A stretch of 64,000 nt of DNA from Streptomyces sp. NRRL F-5135 (lineage in GTDB: Bacteria; Actinomycetota; Actinomycetes; Streptomycetales; Streptomycetaceae), in NCBI RefSeq assembly GCF_000719775.1, contig NZ_JOHR01000001.1, forward strand, positions 124,001-188,000, read 5' to 3'. The number at the start of each line of letters is the position of its first letter. Within the stretch, counting starts at the first letter, position 1. Under the pieces are notes generated by a model. It had not been told where the DNA came from and did no database searches. It worked only from the letters and a program-made list of their open reading frames with translations. A program made the position numbers and the translations under genes. This document shows positions 7,622 to 17,702 of this stretch, one piece after another.

Positions 7622-8904
7622 GCGGCGGGAACGCTCCCTCGGCCGACCTGCCGCGCACACCGCCCCCGGGGTGCCCCGCGCACTCCCCGGACGGGCTGCT
7701 CCCGCTGTCCGTGGCGACCGGCGCGGTCGACCCGCGCACGATCTACCGGCAGCTGCGCGAGCAGTGGGGCAACGTGGCCAAGGTGGAGCTGGAGCCGGGT
7801 GTCACCGCCTGGCTCGTCATGGGGTACCGGGAACTGCTGACGATCACCCGCCAGGAACAGCTCTACTCGCGTGACGCCCGCAACTGGCGCGACCTCGGCG
7901 AGGGGATCGTCTCCCCGCAGTCGGGTCTGCTCCCGATGATGGCGTGGCGGGCCAACGTCGTCGGCGCCGACGGTCCCGAGCACCGGCGGCTGCGTCAGCC
8001 CCTGGACGACGGTGTCGCCCGGATCGATCAGCGCAGGACGCGGCTGCGGGTCGAATCGCTGTGCACGGAGCTGATCGCGGAGTTCTCCCAGCACGGCCGG
8101 GCCGACCTGGTGAGCGAGTACGCCTCGATTGTGCCGCTGCTGTCCATCGCCACGTTGTTCGGGCTGAACGACGCGGAGGGCAAGGAACTGCGCCGCGCGG
8201 TCACGGCGCTGTTCGGCAGCGCCGGTGACTCGCAGGCCGGCAGCCACCATGTCGAGGAGTTGCTGATCGACATCATGCGCGAGCGGCGGGCCCGGCCGAC
8301 CGACGATCTGGCGACGGCGTTCGTCAACCACCCCAATCTCGTCAACGAGGCGGAACGGCTCCAGACGATGGTGGTGATGATCTCCTCGGGCACGGAGGGG
8401 GTCAACGCCTGGATCTCGCACGCGCTGCGGCTGATGCTCACCGACCCGCGCTTCGCCGCCCGGCTGCACGGCGGCCGGCTCGGGGCGGACGACGCGCTGG
8501 ACGAGGCGTTGTGGCGGGACCCGCCGATGAACAACATGCCGGCCCGGTACGCGCTGCGCGACACGGAGCTCGGCGGACGCCTCATCCGGCGCGGAGACTG
8601 CCTGGTCCTCGGTATCGCGGCCGCCAACGACGATCCGGCGATCCGCGCCGACGACAGTCACGGCGAACCGGGCAACCGCGCCCATCTGGCGTTCTCGGCG
8701 GGTCCGCACGTCTGTCCCGCGCAGGTGCCCGCCCGGCTGATCACCCGTACCGCCGTCAACACCGCCCTGCACCTGCTGCCCGACATGCGGCTGTGCATCC
8801 CGCCCGAGCAGGTGGCGTGGCGGCTGTCGCCCTGGACCAGGGTCCCGGTCTCCCTGCCCGTGGAGTTCTCCGCGGCCCGGATCCCGATCCGGGCCCCGCG
8901 ATAG
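7618..8904 (+). CDS. Conservon-associated cytochrome P450, CYP157-like
   Basis: This encodes 428 residues of a cytosolic P450 coupled to cvnD by an ATGA overlap, the position usually called cvnE. The haem-thiolate Cys is C366 in FSAGPHVCPAQ. The K-helix motif normally reading ExxR is instead D295-E-A-L-W-R. This matches the known CYP157 oddity, where S. coelicolor CYP157C1 has EQSLW. The I-helix reads SSGTEGVNAW (256-265), without the usual Thr that follows the acidic residue in oxygen activation. The enzyme may therefore have unusual chemistry or act as a ligand-binding partner. The substrate is unknown. It ends at a hairpin shared with the convergent AraC gene. Confidence 0.9.
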   Translation: MSGGNAPSADLPRTPPPGCPAHSPDGLLPLSVATGAVDPRTIYRQLREQWGNVAKVELEPGVTAWLVMGYRELLTITRQEQLYSRDARNWRDLGEGIVSPQSGLLPMMAWRANVVGADGPEHRRLRQPLDDGVARIDQRRTRLRVESLCTELIAEFSQHGRADLVSEYASIVPLLSIATLFGLNDAEGKELRRAVTALFGSAGDSQAGSHHVEELLIDIMRERRARPTDDLATAFVNHPNLVNEAERLQTMVVMISSGTEGVNAWISHALRLMLTDPRFAARLHGGRLGADDALDEALWRDPPMNNMPARYALRDTELGGRLIRRGDCLVLGIAAANDDPAIRADDSHGEPGNRAHLAFSAGPHVCPAQVPARLITRTAVNTALHLLPDMRLCIPPEQVAWRLSPWTRVPVSLPVEFSAARIPIRAPR

Positions 8905-8918
8905 GGCCCCGGGACGTA

Positions 8919-8949
8919 CGCCGGCGTGCGGTACGACGGCACACCGGCG
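8919..8949. terminator. Bidirectional hairpin terminator between P450 and AraC genes
   Basis: An 11 bp stem with one mismatch (8919-8929 with 8939-8949) and a 9-base loop lies between converging genes. There is no T-run, as is common in Streptomyces. Confidence 0.45.
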
Positions 8950-8975
8950 CGGAGCCGGTCAGGCGCGGGGTTCGG

Positions 8976-9812
8976 TCAGGCGCGGCGGAAGACGCCGGGG
9001 GTGACGCCGTAGACCCGCTGGAACCAGCGGCTGAAGTGGGCCTGGTCGGCGAAGCCGGCCGCGGCCGCCGCGTCGGCGGCTCGCACGCCCGTACGCAGCA
9101 GTTCGCGGGCGTGGCGCAGGCGCAGTTGGCGCTGGTAGTCGCTGGGGGCCAGGCCGTATTCGGCGCGGAAGGCGCGGTAGAGGGCGAACCGGCTGCATCC
9201 GGCGGCCTCGGCCAGCCGCTCGGCGGTCACCGTTTCCCGGAAGGTGTCCTCCAGGAGCGCCCGGGCCCGGCGGGCCGCCAGGCGTCGCGCGCCGTCGCCC
9301 GGCTCGCGGGCGGATGTCACGGGCGACGGGGAACGGGCGCCGCGGCGGGTCATCGCGAGGACCGCCGCGGTCAGCCGCTCGTCCCGGACCAGCGGGTCGG
9401 CGGTACCGGCCAGGGCCCGGTGCAGGCGGGCCAGCAGGCCGGAGAGCAGGGGGTCGGCCAGCACCGGCTCCGGGAACAGAGGCAGGGCACCGGAGCGGCC
9501 ATCGGTGGCGTCGGCCGTCACGTCCCGTACGACGGACGGGCCGATGTGCACGATGCGGTAGTGATAGCCCAGTTCCGCGGCGGCCCGGCCGTCGTGGACG
9601 TCCTCGGGGTTGAAGGCCATCACCATCCCCGCGCCACTGGTGTGGGCCGCGCCCCGGCAGTGGAAGTGCTGCGCGCCGGCGTCCGTGATCCCGAAGGAGT
9701 ACGTGTCATGGCTGTGCGGCGAGTACACGTGATCCACGAAGCGCGCACGCATGGCCTCCACGGGACGGTCCCCGTCCCGCCAGTACCGCACCCGGTTCCC
9801 CGCCGTCGCCAT
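8976..9812 (-). CDS. AraC-family transcriptional regulator
   Basis: This encodes 278 residues. The N-terminal cupin-like ligand domain (about 1-150) contains SPHSHDTYSFGITDAG and HFHCRGAAH. The C-terminal AraC/XylS double helix-turn-helix (about 175-278) contains AERLAEAAGCSRFALYRAF and the second-helix signature AAAGFADQAHFSRWFQRVYG. It is divergent from an EamA exporter with 66 bp between starts and is therefore probably its regulator, an inference from arrangement seen widely in this family. The ATG at 9812 lies 6 bases after a CATAAT hexamer and could be leaderless. Upstream in-frame codons overlap the exporter gene and were rejected. Confidence 0.88.
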   Translation of the reverse strand: MATAGNRVRYWRDGDRPVEAMRARFVDHVYSPHSHDTYSFGITDAGAQHFHCRGAAHTSGAGMVMAFNPEDVHDGRAAAELGYHYRIVHIGPSVVRDVTADATDGRSGALPLFPEPVLADPLLSGLLARLHRALAGTADPLVRDERLTAAVLAMTRRGARSPSPVTSAREPGDGARRLAARRARALLEDTFRETVTAERLAEAAGCSRFALYRAFRAEYGLAPSDYQRQLRLRHARELLRTGVRAADAAAAAGFADQAHFSRWFQRVYGVTPGVFRRA

Positions 9813-9818
9813 GAGGGC

Positions 9819-9824
9819 ATTATG
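9819..9824 (-). promoter_or_regulatory. Candidate -10 (CATAAT) for the AraC gene
   Basis: On the minus strand CATAAT matches TATAAT at five of six bases and ends 6 bases before the ATG, suggesting a leaderless transcript. No good -35 is visible at 16-18 bp. Confidence 0.35.
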
Positions 9825-9878
9825 GCGCGCGCACCAGCGTTCAAGACCCGGGCGGCGTCCGGCGGCCAGAGTCGGGGC

Positions 9879-10865
9879 ATGTCCGGAACGAGAAGCTCGA
9901 ACAACCCGTATCTGCTGCTGACGGTGACCATGGTGCTGTGGGGCAGTGCCTTCGCCAGTTCCAAGTCGGTGGTGGAGCACGTCCCCTACACGGTGGCCGC
10001 GCTGCTGCGCTTCGGCGGCGCGGCGCTCGCCCTGCTGATGGTGGTCCTCCTGATGGGCGGCCGGCGGACGAAGGTGCCGCCACGGGCGGCCGCGCGTGCG
10101 GCCCTGGCCGGCGTTCTGGGGGTGTTCGCCTACAACACCGCGTTCTTCTGGGGGCTTTCCCTCGCGCCGTCCTTGGACGCGGGTCTGCTCATCCCGGTGA
10201 TGAGCCCGGTGCTCACCAGCCTGTTCCTGTTGCTGACGGGGCGGGAGCGGGCGTCCGCCGCGCGGCTGACGGGCCTGGCGCTGGGACTGGCAGGTGCCGT
10301 GATCTTCTTTCTGGGCGCGGGCGGCGGCGCGGGCGGCGGCATGACGCGGCTCGCCGGGGACGCGTTGTTCCTCCTCAGCGCGGTGTGCTGGGCCGCGTAC
10401 ACGCTCGCCGGACCCCGCGTCCTGGCGGGTGTGGACCCGCTGCGGGCCACCACTCTCGCCACCTGCGCCGGCACGGTGCTGCTGGGCGTGACGGCCCTGC
10501 CCGACATCCCCGGCATCCGGTGGGCGGACCTGCCGACCGGGCTCTGGCTGAACGTGGCCTATCTCGCGCTCGGGGCCGCCGCCGTCGCCAACCTCCTGTA
10601 CTACCGCGGAGTGGGCGCCGTCGGCCCGGCGTCGGCGTCCTTGATGATGTTCGCGGTGCCGGTCGTCAACACCGTGTGCGCCACCCTGTTCCTCGGCGAA
10701 TCCTTCACGCCGACGCAGGCGGTGGGCGCGGCCGTGCTCCTGTCGGGTGCCGTCCTGGCCGCGACCCGGGGGCGGCTGCCGCGCCGTGGCGGCACCGCGC
10801 GGCCGGCGGCGGGGCCCGCGCGGCCGGACGCCACCGAGGCCGAAAAGGACGCCGAACAGCGGTGA
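9879..10865 (+). CDS. EamA/DMT-family transporter
   Basis: This encodes 328 residues of an inner-membrane exporter of the drug/metabolite transporter superfamily with ten predicted helices and two EamA repeats. Repeat one opens LLLTVTMVLWGSAFASSKSVV. Repeat two opens LAGDALFLLSAVCWAAYTL. The last helix is AVGAAVLLSGAVLAATRG, and a polar 35-residue tail follows. The ATG at 9879 is chosen; an in-frame ATG at 9822 would add 19 polar residues and crowd the divergent AraC promoter. The neighbouring AraC protein is the likely regulator. Substrate class (amino acid, nucleoside or drug) cannot be told from sequence. Confidence 0.88.
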   Translation: MSGTRSSNNPYLLLTVTMVLWGSAFASSKSVVEHVPYTVAALLRFGGAALALLMVVLLMGGRRTKVPPRAAARAALAGVLGVFAYNTAFFWGLSLAPSLDAGLLIPVMSPVLTSLFLLLTGRERASAARLTGLALGLAGAVIFFLGAGGGAGGGMTRLAGDALFLLSAVCWAAYTLAGPRVLAGVDPLRATTLATCAGTVLLGVTALPDIPGIRWADLPTGLWLNVAYLALGAAAVANLLYYRGVGAVGPASASLMMFAVPVVNTVCATLFLGESFTPTQAVGAAVLLSGAVLAATRGRLPRRGGTARPAAGPARPDATEAEKDAEQR

Positions 10866-11035
10866 CCGCCGGCCCTCCGCCGCCCGCCGCCCGCCGCCCG
10901 CCGGCCACCGGTCCTCCGTCCGGGTCGCGTCCGGCCGACTCGCGTCCGGCCGGTCCCGGTGTCCCCGCGGCCCCGCGGAGACCGGCCTGCCCGGCCCGGC
11001 GTCCGTGCTCGGCATCGCCGGCGGGATCCGCGCCG

Positions 11036-11548
11036 TCAGTCCTCCAGCGGCCGGCCGGGTCCCCTCGGCCCGGGGCGTTCGTCGAGCATCTCGGGGAACT
11101 CCCGGTCGCCGGGGAGCGGCGTCTGCGGGCCGTGGTCGGTCATGATGACGGTCTGCTCCACCCGTACCAGGCGGTAGACGTCGTCACCGATGATCACCTG
11201 GTCCTCGCCGTCCACGACCGCCTCGGCCGCCCGGGCGAACCGCGGCCCCAGCTCACCGCCGTCCGCCGCCCGTACCCGCAGTACGTCCCGGAGGTCCAGT
11301 CGGGCCTCCTCCTCGGCCGGGAGTGCCGGGAAGAGCTGCCGCCAGCCCTCGTCCTCGTGGACCATCGCGGCGTACGCCGTGTAGTGCGAGATCGCCGTGC
11401 GCTCCCACACGGGGCCGCTCACGGGGAACTCGCGGCGCAGCGCCTCCTCCCGTTCGCCCAGCTCCAGCAGGCGCCGGGCCGCCGCCTCGTCGAATACGTC
11501 GTCCGCTGCCTCTTCCGAGTTCGTGCTCACAGGGGCAGACTGCCTCAT
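11036..11548 (-). CDS. Hypothetical acidic protein (possibly DUF5954-like)
   Basis: This encodes 170 residues, very acidic, with no signal or membrane segment. It begins helical (DEAAARRLLELGEREEALRR) and ends in beta-rich DDVYRLVRVEQTVIMTDHGP, which resembles the end of Streptomyces DUF5954 proteins from memory. The ATG at 11548 gives the longest supported frame; a GTG at 11530 is an alternative. It lies 56 bp downstream of the alditol oxidase gene on the same strand, but a hairpin lies in between. Function unknown. Confidence 0.65.
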   Translation of the reverse strand: MRQSAPVSTNSEEAADDVFDEAAARRLLELGEREEALRREFPVSGPVWERTAISHYTAYAAMVHEDEGWRQLFPALPAEEEARLDLRDVLRVRAADGGELGPRFARAAEAVVDGEDQVIIGDDVYRLVRVEQTVIMTDHGPQTPLPGDREFPEMLDERPGPRGPGRPLED

Positions 11549-11553
11549 TCCGA

Positions 11554-11569
11554 CCGCCCGCGAGGGCGG
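11554..11569 (-). terminator. GCGA-loop hairpin downstream of alditol oxidase
   Basis: A perfect 6 bp stem CCGCCC/GGGCGG closed by a GCGA tetraloop lies 36 bases after the aldO stop and just upstream of the next gene. It may end or attenuate transcription. Confidence 0.4.
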
Positions 11570-11604
11570 GACAGGAGGATGGGACCCGGCAGATCCGGCC
11601 AAGT

Positions 11605-13041
<1,437 letters not shown>

Positions 13042-13275
13042 TCATGACCGGCGGTGCCTCAGGGGCGGGAGCATGCCTGGGGCGGGGCCGTGCCACGGTC
13101 GGACCGCACCGCCGCGCGGTGCGGCCGGTACCGCCTCGCTCCGCGTGGTGAGATGGGGACGGGCCGGGTGAGGCGACGTCAGGGCTCTTCGGCGCCCCCC
13201 GGAGTGTGAGCGCGGCCCTGGTGGGGAACGCGCGCCCGGAGCCGGCCGGCGGCCGGCGAACCCCGAGGGAGGACG

Positions 13276-13968
13276 GTGGGGCCCGTGTCCGAGGACCTGC
13301 CCGTGGCGCGGCGCTGGGCCGTGGGGGCGCTCCTCGTCATGACGTTCTCGACCGGCCTGGTGGACGCGGTGAGCTTCCTGCGGCTCGGGCACGTGTTCGT
13401 CGCCAACATGACGGGCAATGTCGTCTTCCTCGGCCTCTCCGTCGTTCCGGAGTACGGCCTTCCGGTGGTGGCGCCCCTGGTGGCCATGGCGGCCTTCGTC
13501 CTGGGCGCGTTCCTCGGCGGGCAGCTCAGCAGGTTCCTCGGCCATCGGCCCCGGCGCTGGCTCGGCGGGGCGTTCGCCGGTCAGGCCGCCCTGCTGGCCC
13601 TGACCGCCGTGCTGGTCGGCACGGGTGTGCTCCGGGTCGGCGGGCGGCCCGCGCTGACGGTCATCGGCCTGCTCGGCTTCTGCTTCGGCCTGCAGAACGC
13701 GACCGTACGGCTGCTGGCGCCCAGGGACCTGACGACGACCGTGCTCACCCAGACCCTCACGGCGCTCACCGCGCAGAGTGTCCTCGGGGCCGGTACCGGA
13801 AGCCTGCCCCGGCGCAAGGTGGCCTCGCTGCTGGCCATGTGCGCCGGAGCGGCCGTGGGCGCGTTGCTGCTCCAGGTGACGACGACGGGGGTGATCGGGC
13901 TGGCGGCCGTGCTGGTCGCGTGCGCGGCGGGCCTGTTCGTGCTGGCGCCGGAGCCCCCACCGGGGTGA
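13276..13968 (+). CDS. YoaK family membrane protein (DUF1275)
   Basis: This encodes 230 residues, with six predicted transmembrane helices. It matches DUF1275/YoaK through GLVDAVSFLRLGHVFVANMTGN near the N-terminus, GFCFGLQNATVRLLAPRDLTTTVLTQTL in the middle, and a Gly/Ala-rich last helix. The function of the family is unknown; membership in small-molecule transport has been proposed. The start is uncertain: GTG at 13276 is only 3 bases after GAGGGAGGAC, while GTG at 13285 has a 12-base gap. It is convergent with the Nudix gene. Confidence 0.85.
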   Translation: MGPVSEDLPVARRWAVGALLVMTFSTGLVDAVSFLRLGHVFVANMTGNVVFLGLSVVPEYGLPVVAPLVAMAAFVLGAFLGGQLSRFLGHRPRRWLGGAFAGQAALLALTAVLVGTGVLRVGGRPALTVIGLLGFCFGLQNATVRLLAPRDLTTTVLTQTLTALTAQSVLGAGTGSLPRRKVASLLAMCAGAAVGALLLQVTTTGVIGLAAVLVACAAGLFVLAPEPPPG

Positions 13969-14109
13969 GACCGGAAGCGGTGCGGCCCCTGTCGTCGCGT
14001 AGGCGCGGGGGATCGGCCGACGGGCCCGCACAGTCGGCGTCGGCGTGCCGGTGGGGGCCCTGCCCTCCGTACGCGCCGGCCGTCGCCGACGCGCCCACCG
14101 CCGACCGCG

Positions 14110-14679
14110 TCAGTCGGCCGGTGCCGCCGCGAGCAGCCGCTCCACGCGCCACAACGCCTCGCGGACGTTGTCCTCGGCGGTGGCCTCCCGCGCCTCGGGG
14201 AAGCTCATCCAGCGCAACGGGGCGTCCGGCTTCTCCGGGCGCGCGGCGTCCGGTGTGCCCGTCGCCAGGACGAAGCGCAGGTCGGCGTGTTCGTGCGCGG
14301 GCTCCCCGCCACCGGCGGGGACCGGCACGATCACCACCTGCACGAGGGAGGCGTCCGGGTAGGGCACCAGGTCGTCGAGCCCGGTCTCCTCGTACGCCTC
14401 CCGCCGCACGACACCGAGCGGGTCCGTCTCCCCCGGGTCGCCGTGGCCCCCGACATGGAGCCAGGTCCCCATGCGCGCGTGCCGGCGCATCAGGACCCGT
14501 CCGCTCTCCGGGTGCACGATCAGCGCGGAGGCCGTCACGTGCAACGGGTGCGACCGCAGCCAGGGGTCCCCGACGCGCCGCGCGAGCCGCAGGGTCCGGT
14601 CGAGGTCGGCGGCCTCGGCGGGGTCTCGCGCGCGGTATCGGGACAGCGCGTCGACGATCGTCGGGCCGGCGGTCCGCAT
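14110..14679 (-). CDS. Nudix hydrolase
   Basis: This encodes 189 residues of a cytosolic pyrophosphohydrolase. The Nudix box fits G-x5-E-x7-REUxEExGU (GHGDPGE through RREAYEETGL), which supplies the metal-binding glutamates. An N-terminal helical stretch of about 40 residues (RYRARDPAEAADLDRTLRLA) precedes the domain. The ATG at 14679 is chosen over an in-frame ATG 24 bases upstream because GAAGGAG is 7 bases before it. Substrate (nucleotide sugar, dinucleotide or oxidised NTP) is not predictable. Confidence 0.88.
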   Translation of the reverse strand: MRTAGPTIVDALSRYRARDPAEAADLDRTLRLARRVGDPWLRSHPLHVTASALIVHPESGRVLMRRHARMGTWLHVGGHGDPGETDPLGVVRREAYEETGLDDLVPYPDASLVQVVIVPVPAGGGEPAHEHADLRFVLATGTPDAARPEKPDAPLRWMSFPEAREATAEDNVREALWRVERLLAAAPAD

Positions 14680-14850
14680 GGTTCGCTCCTTCGCCTCGTG
14701 CACCGGGTCGCACGGTTCGCCGCGCCACAGGGAAGGAGGTTACGAACCCTGGCGGGCGTCTGTCCTCCGACTTTCCGGCGTCCGGCGTCTCCCGGCGAGG
14801 AGTACCCGCCCGGAGCCGCCCGATTGGTTGGGCATACCATCGGTTGTCGC

Positions 14851-15666
14851 ATGGACATCACATGGTGGGGATTCGCCGCGCTCGCCGCGGCAGCGGCGCT
14901 GGTCGGCTTCTCGAAGACCGCAGTGAGCGGGGCGAACACGGTCAGCCTCGCGGTGTTCGCGGCCGTGCTGCCGGCCCGGGAGTCGACGGGCGTCCTGCTG
15001 CCCGTCCTGATCGTGGGCGATGTGCTCGCCGTGATCGCCTACCGGCGTCATGCCCACTGGCCGACGCTGTGGCGGCTGTTCCCGGCGGTCGCCGGCGGCG
15101 TGCTGCTCGGTACGGGCTTCCTGTACGTGGCCGGCGACGACGCGGTGCGCACCTCGATCGGCGCGATCCTGTTGCTGATGGCCGGGGTGACGGTGTGGCG
15201 GCGACGCGCCGCGCGGAACGAGGCGAAGGCCGCCGCCACCGGCCCGGACGACACGGCGGAGGCGACCGACCCGGGCGGACCGGGCGCCTCCGGTGGCCCG
15301 GCCACGCGCGCCGGCCGGCTGAAGGCCCGTTCGTACGGTGTGCTCGGCGGGTTCACCACCATGGTCGCCAACGCCGGCGGGCCGGTGATGTCGCTTTACC
15401 TGCTCTCGGCGGGCTTCCGCAAGCTCGGTTTCCTGGGCACCTCGGCCTGGTTCTTCCTGATCGTCAACACCTCCAAGGTGCCGTTCAGTGTGGGGCTGGG
15501 CCTGATCGACGCCAGGTCCCTGCTGCTGGACGCCGCGCTGGTGCTCTTCGTGATCCCCGGCGCCCTCCTCGGCAAGGCGTGCGTGGACCGGATCGACCAA
15601 CGCCTCTTCGAGCGGCTGGTGATCGGGGCGACTGTCCTCGGCGGTCTGCAGCTGTTGCTGCGCTGA
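14851..15666 (+). CDS. TauE/SafE family membrane exporter
   Basis: This encodes 271 residues with about eight predicted helices in two halves, each starting with the family Gly-rich motif: ALVGFSKTAVSGANTVSL at the N-terminus and GVLGGFTTMVANAGGPVMS after a 45-residue Ala/Thr-rich cytosolic loop (about 124-160). Members export sulfite, sulfoacetate or other small anions; the substrate here is unknown. The ATG at 14851 has no ribosome site, but TACCAT at 14835-14840 could be a -10, making the transcript nearly leaderless. A hairpin lies at its stop codon. Confidence 0.85.
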   Translation: MDITWWGFAALAAAAALVGFSKTAVSGANTVSLAVFAAVLPARESTGVLLPVLIVGDVLAVIAYRRHAHWPTLWRLFPAVAGGVLLGTGFLYVAGDDAVRTSIGAILLLMAGVTVWRRRAARNEAKAAATGPDDTAEATDPGGPGASGGPATRAGRLKARSYGVLGGFTTMVANAGGPVMSLYLLSAGFRKLGFLGTSAWFFLIVNTSKVPFSVGLGLIDARSLLLDAALVLFVIPGALLGKACVDRIDQRLFERLVIGATVLGGLQLLLR

Positions 15667-15678
15667 CCCCCGGTCAGC
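15662..15678 (+). terminator. Hairpin overlapping the TauE/SafE stop codon
   Basis: A perfect 7 bp stem (GCTGACC with GGTCAGC) and CCC loop includes the TGA at 15664-15666. It is a compact terminator candidate. Confidence 0.45.
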
Positions 15679-15730
15679 CGCTGAGCGACCCCGCACCGCA
15701 CGCCCGATATGCGTGGTTTACGGTGCTTTT

Positions 15731-16882
15731 ATGGACGCGGATCAGGAACGGCCCCCTTCCTCCGGCGCGCACGCCCACCGTCCGGCCCCGGCCGACAGAT
15801 GGGCCGCGTTCACCGCCTCCCCCTTCCTGCCGGCCGTCGTCCTGATGTTCATCCTCGCCGCGGCGGCCGGGTTGTTCGCCGGTTCGTACACGTACAACAT
15901 GGCCAACCCCACCCCCCGGCGCATCCCGGCCGCGGCGGTCGGCTCCACCGCCACCCCACAGGCCCGGGCCTTCGTGGCGGGCATGGAGAAGGGGCTCAAC
16001 GCCTCGCTCGAACTGCACCGCTACCCGAGTGGCGCGGCGGCGCGGCGCGCGGTGGAACAGCAGGAGGAGTTCGCGGTCCTGACGTTCCGCACGGGGCGGG
16101 TGGACGTCGGCCTGGTCGGCGCGGCCGGCGCGTCCGTGGCTCAGTTGATCGGCCAGACGGCCGCCTCGGTGGCGAAGGCCACGAGGGTGCCCGTCACGAT
16201 CCGGGACATCAAGCCGTTGCAGAAGGGGGATCCGCGCGGGCTCGCCCTCTTCTACATCTCGCTCGCGGCCGTGATCATCGGCTTTGTCGGCGCCATCCAG
16301 CTGAGCGTGCACGCCAAGGAGCTCAATCCGGGCGAACGCGTCGCCTGCACGGTCGCGTACGCGCTGTTCGGGGCCTTCGCCATCGCCGCCGTGGTGGACT
16401 GGGGGCTCGACGCCCTCCGGCTGCCGTTCGTGGAGTCATGGCTGATCCTGGCGTTCACCATGTTCACCACCGGCATGGTGTTCACCATGTTCAACGCCCT
16501 GATCGGACGGTGGGCGATGCTGCCGACCTGGGGGCTGATGGTGCTGCTGGGCAATCCCTCCTCGGGCGGGGCCGTCTCCTGGCCGCTGCTGCCGTCCCTG
16601 CTGGGCCACATCGGCCGCTGGCTGCCGCCGGGCGCGTCGGTCAACGCCCAGCACACGGCCGTGTACTTCGGCGACGCGCAGCACGCGTTCCCCTTCATCG
16701 TGCTCGCGGGCTGGGCGTCGGTGTCGACCGGGGTGTTCTGGATCTGGCGGCACCGTCATCCCGGCGGCCGTGACGTGACACCGGCGCACGCCGCGCCCGG
16801 GGACGGGAAGCGCGGGGGCGCGGAGGGCGGCACGGGCAAGAGGAACGGGGCCGGAGGGCCCGCGGACGGCGCGGCGGCGTGA
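15731..16882 (+). CDS. Multi-pass membrane protein, SNG1/DUF3533-like
   Basis: This encodes 383 residues. The topology resembles YhgE/ABC-2-type permease relatives: one N-terminal helix (about 37-57, FLPAVVLMFILAAAAGLFAG), an extracytoplasmic domain of about 120 residues, then five helices beginning at LALFYISLAAVIIGFVGAI. An internal NPSSGGAVSWPLLP loop is typical of DUF3533/SNG1 proteins. The polar tail after about 350 is Gly/Lys-rich and probably disordered. No ATPase partner is adjacent. The ATG at 15731 is used; GTG at 15713 is in frame but has no better signal. Role unknown, perhaps lipid- or drug-related export. Confidence 0.75.
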   Translation: MDADQERPPSSGAHAHRPAPADRWAAFTASPFLPAVVLMFILAAAAGLFAGSYTYNMANPTPRRIPAAAVGSTATPQARAFVAGMEKGLNASLELHRYPSGAAARRAVEQQEEFAVLTFRTGRVDVGLVGAAGASVAQLIGQTAASVAKATRVPVTIRDIKPLQKGDPRGLALFYISLAAVIIGFVGAIQLSVHAKELNPGERVACTVAYALFGAFAIAAVVDWGLDALRLPFVESWLILAFTMFTTGMVFTMFNALIGRWAMLPTWGLMVLLGNPSSGGAVSWPLLPSLLGHIGRWLPPGASVNAQHTAVYFGDAQHAFPFIVLAGWASVSTGVFWIWRHRHPGGRDVTPAHAAPGDGKRGGAEGGTGKRNGAGGPADGAAA

Positions 16883-16919
16883 GGCACCGCCACATCCTCG
16901 GCCAGGTGGTGCCGCCGCC
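16873..16919 (+). terminator. Stem-loop at the end of the SNG1-like gene
   Basis: GGCGGC (16873-16878) and GGCACC (16883-16888) pair in order with GGTGCC (16908-16913) and GCCGCC (16914-16919), leaving a 4-base bulge that spans the stop codon and a 19-base loop. Confidence 0.45.
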
Positions 16920-17109
16920 GAGACGGCGGAGCGGATGCGACGACGGAGGCGGCCCGTACAACCACCGGGTCCTTCCGTGCGTCTTTCCCTGCGAGTGGCA
17001 CGGGCCTGCCTCGGCCGGCCGTACGCAACACGTACGCGTGCCGCCGCCGACCACGTCACCGACCGCTTCACCCACCGCTTCACCGACCGACCGAAACGGG
17101 GAATCGTCC

Positions 17110-17655
17110 ATGGTCACGCGCATCCGTCCCGCCCTCACCGCCTCGTCGGCGGCCGCATTGGCCGTACTGCTGGCCACGGCCGGCGCCCCGGCCGCCCTCG
17201 CCACCACGGGCACCGTCGCCGCGCCGTCGGCCGTCCCCACCTGCCGGGAGAGCTCGGTGTCGGTGGCCGCGTCGCTGTCCGGCCGGGAGGACCTGCTCCG
17301 TATCCGCGTCACCAACACGAGTGTCCGCCCCTGCGCCGTGGACCGCGTTCCCACCATCACTTTCGGAGACCTGGACGGGGCAGCGCGCCCCGTACCGCCG
17401 GTGTCGAGCGCGCCGTACCGGCTCGCCGCCGGGGCGACCGCCTACGCGGCGGTCCGTACGGTGCATCCGGAGGCCGACGAGACCCGCGACGTCGCCGGCC
17501 TCGCCGTCGCGGCCGACCCGTCGCACCGGGGCACCCGGTTCACCGGGGCGGCGCTGGGGCAGCCCGACGGCCTGCGCGTGTGGGACCCGGTCACCACTCA
17601 GTGGCACTCCAGCCGCGCCGGGGCCGACGCGGCACTCGCCGCCGCCGGTTACTGA
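17110..17655 (+). CDS. Secreted DUF4232 domain protein
   Basis: This encodes 181 residues. A Sec signal peptide (residues 1-31, hydrophobic ALTASSAAALAVLLATAGAP, cleavage after ALA) is followed by a beta-sandwich DUF4232 domain. That domain begins at the conserved Cys in VPTCRESSVSV and has a second Cys in SVRPCAVDRVP, the usual disulfide pair. The family is exported and common in Streptomyces; its function is not established. The ATG at 17110 follows a weak GGGGAA. It is convergent with the UBP zinc-finger gene, with two GC hairpins between them. Confidence 0.85.
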   Translation: MVTRIRPALTASSAAALAVLLATAGAPAALATTGTVAAPSAVPTCRESSVSVAASLSGREDLLRIRVTNTSVRPCAVDRVPTITFGDLDGAARPVPPVSSAPYRLAAGATAYAAVRTVHPEADETRDVAGLAVAADPSHRGTRFTGAALGQPDGLRVWDPVTTQWHSSRAGADAALAAAGY

Positions 17656-17662
17656 TCCCGGC

Positions 17663-17684
17663 CGGCCGGCGCCCCTGCCGGCCG
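17663..17684. terminator. Perfect 8 bp hairpin between convergent genes
   Basis: CGGCCGGC pairs with GCCGGCCG around a 6-base loop, 8 bases after the DUF4232 stop. Confidence 0.5.
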
Positions 17685-17702
17685 ACGCCTGTCGTCCGCC
17701 GG

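Noticed and set aside
7618..8904. A secondary-metabolite cluster led by the P450
   Set aside because: The gene is translationally coupled to cvnD and is part of the conservon; no biosynthetic genes follow.
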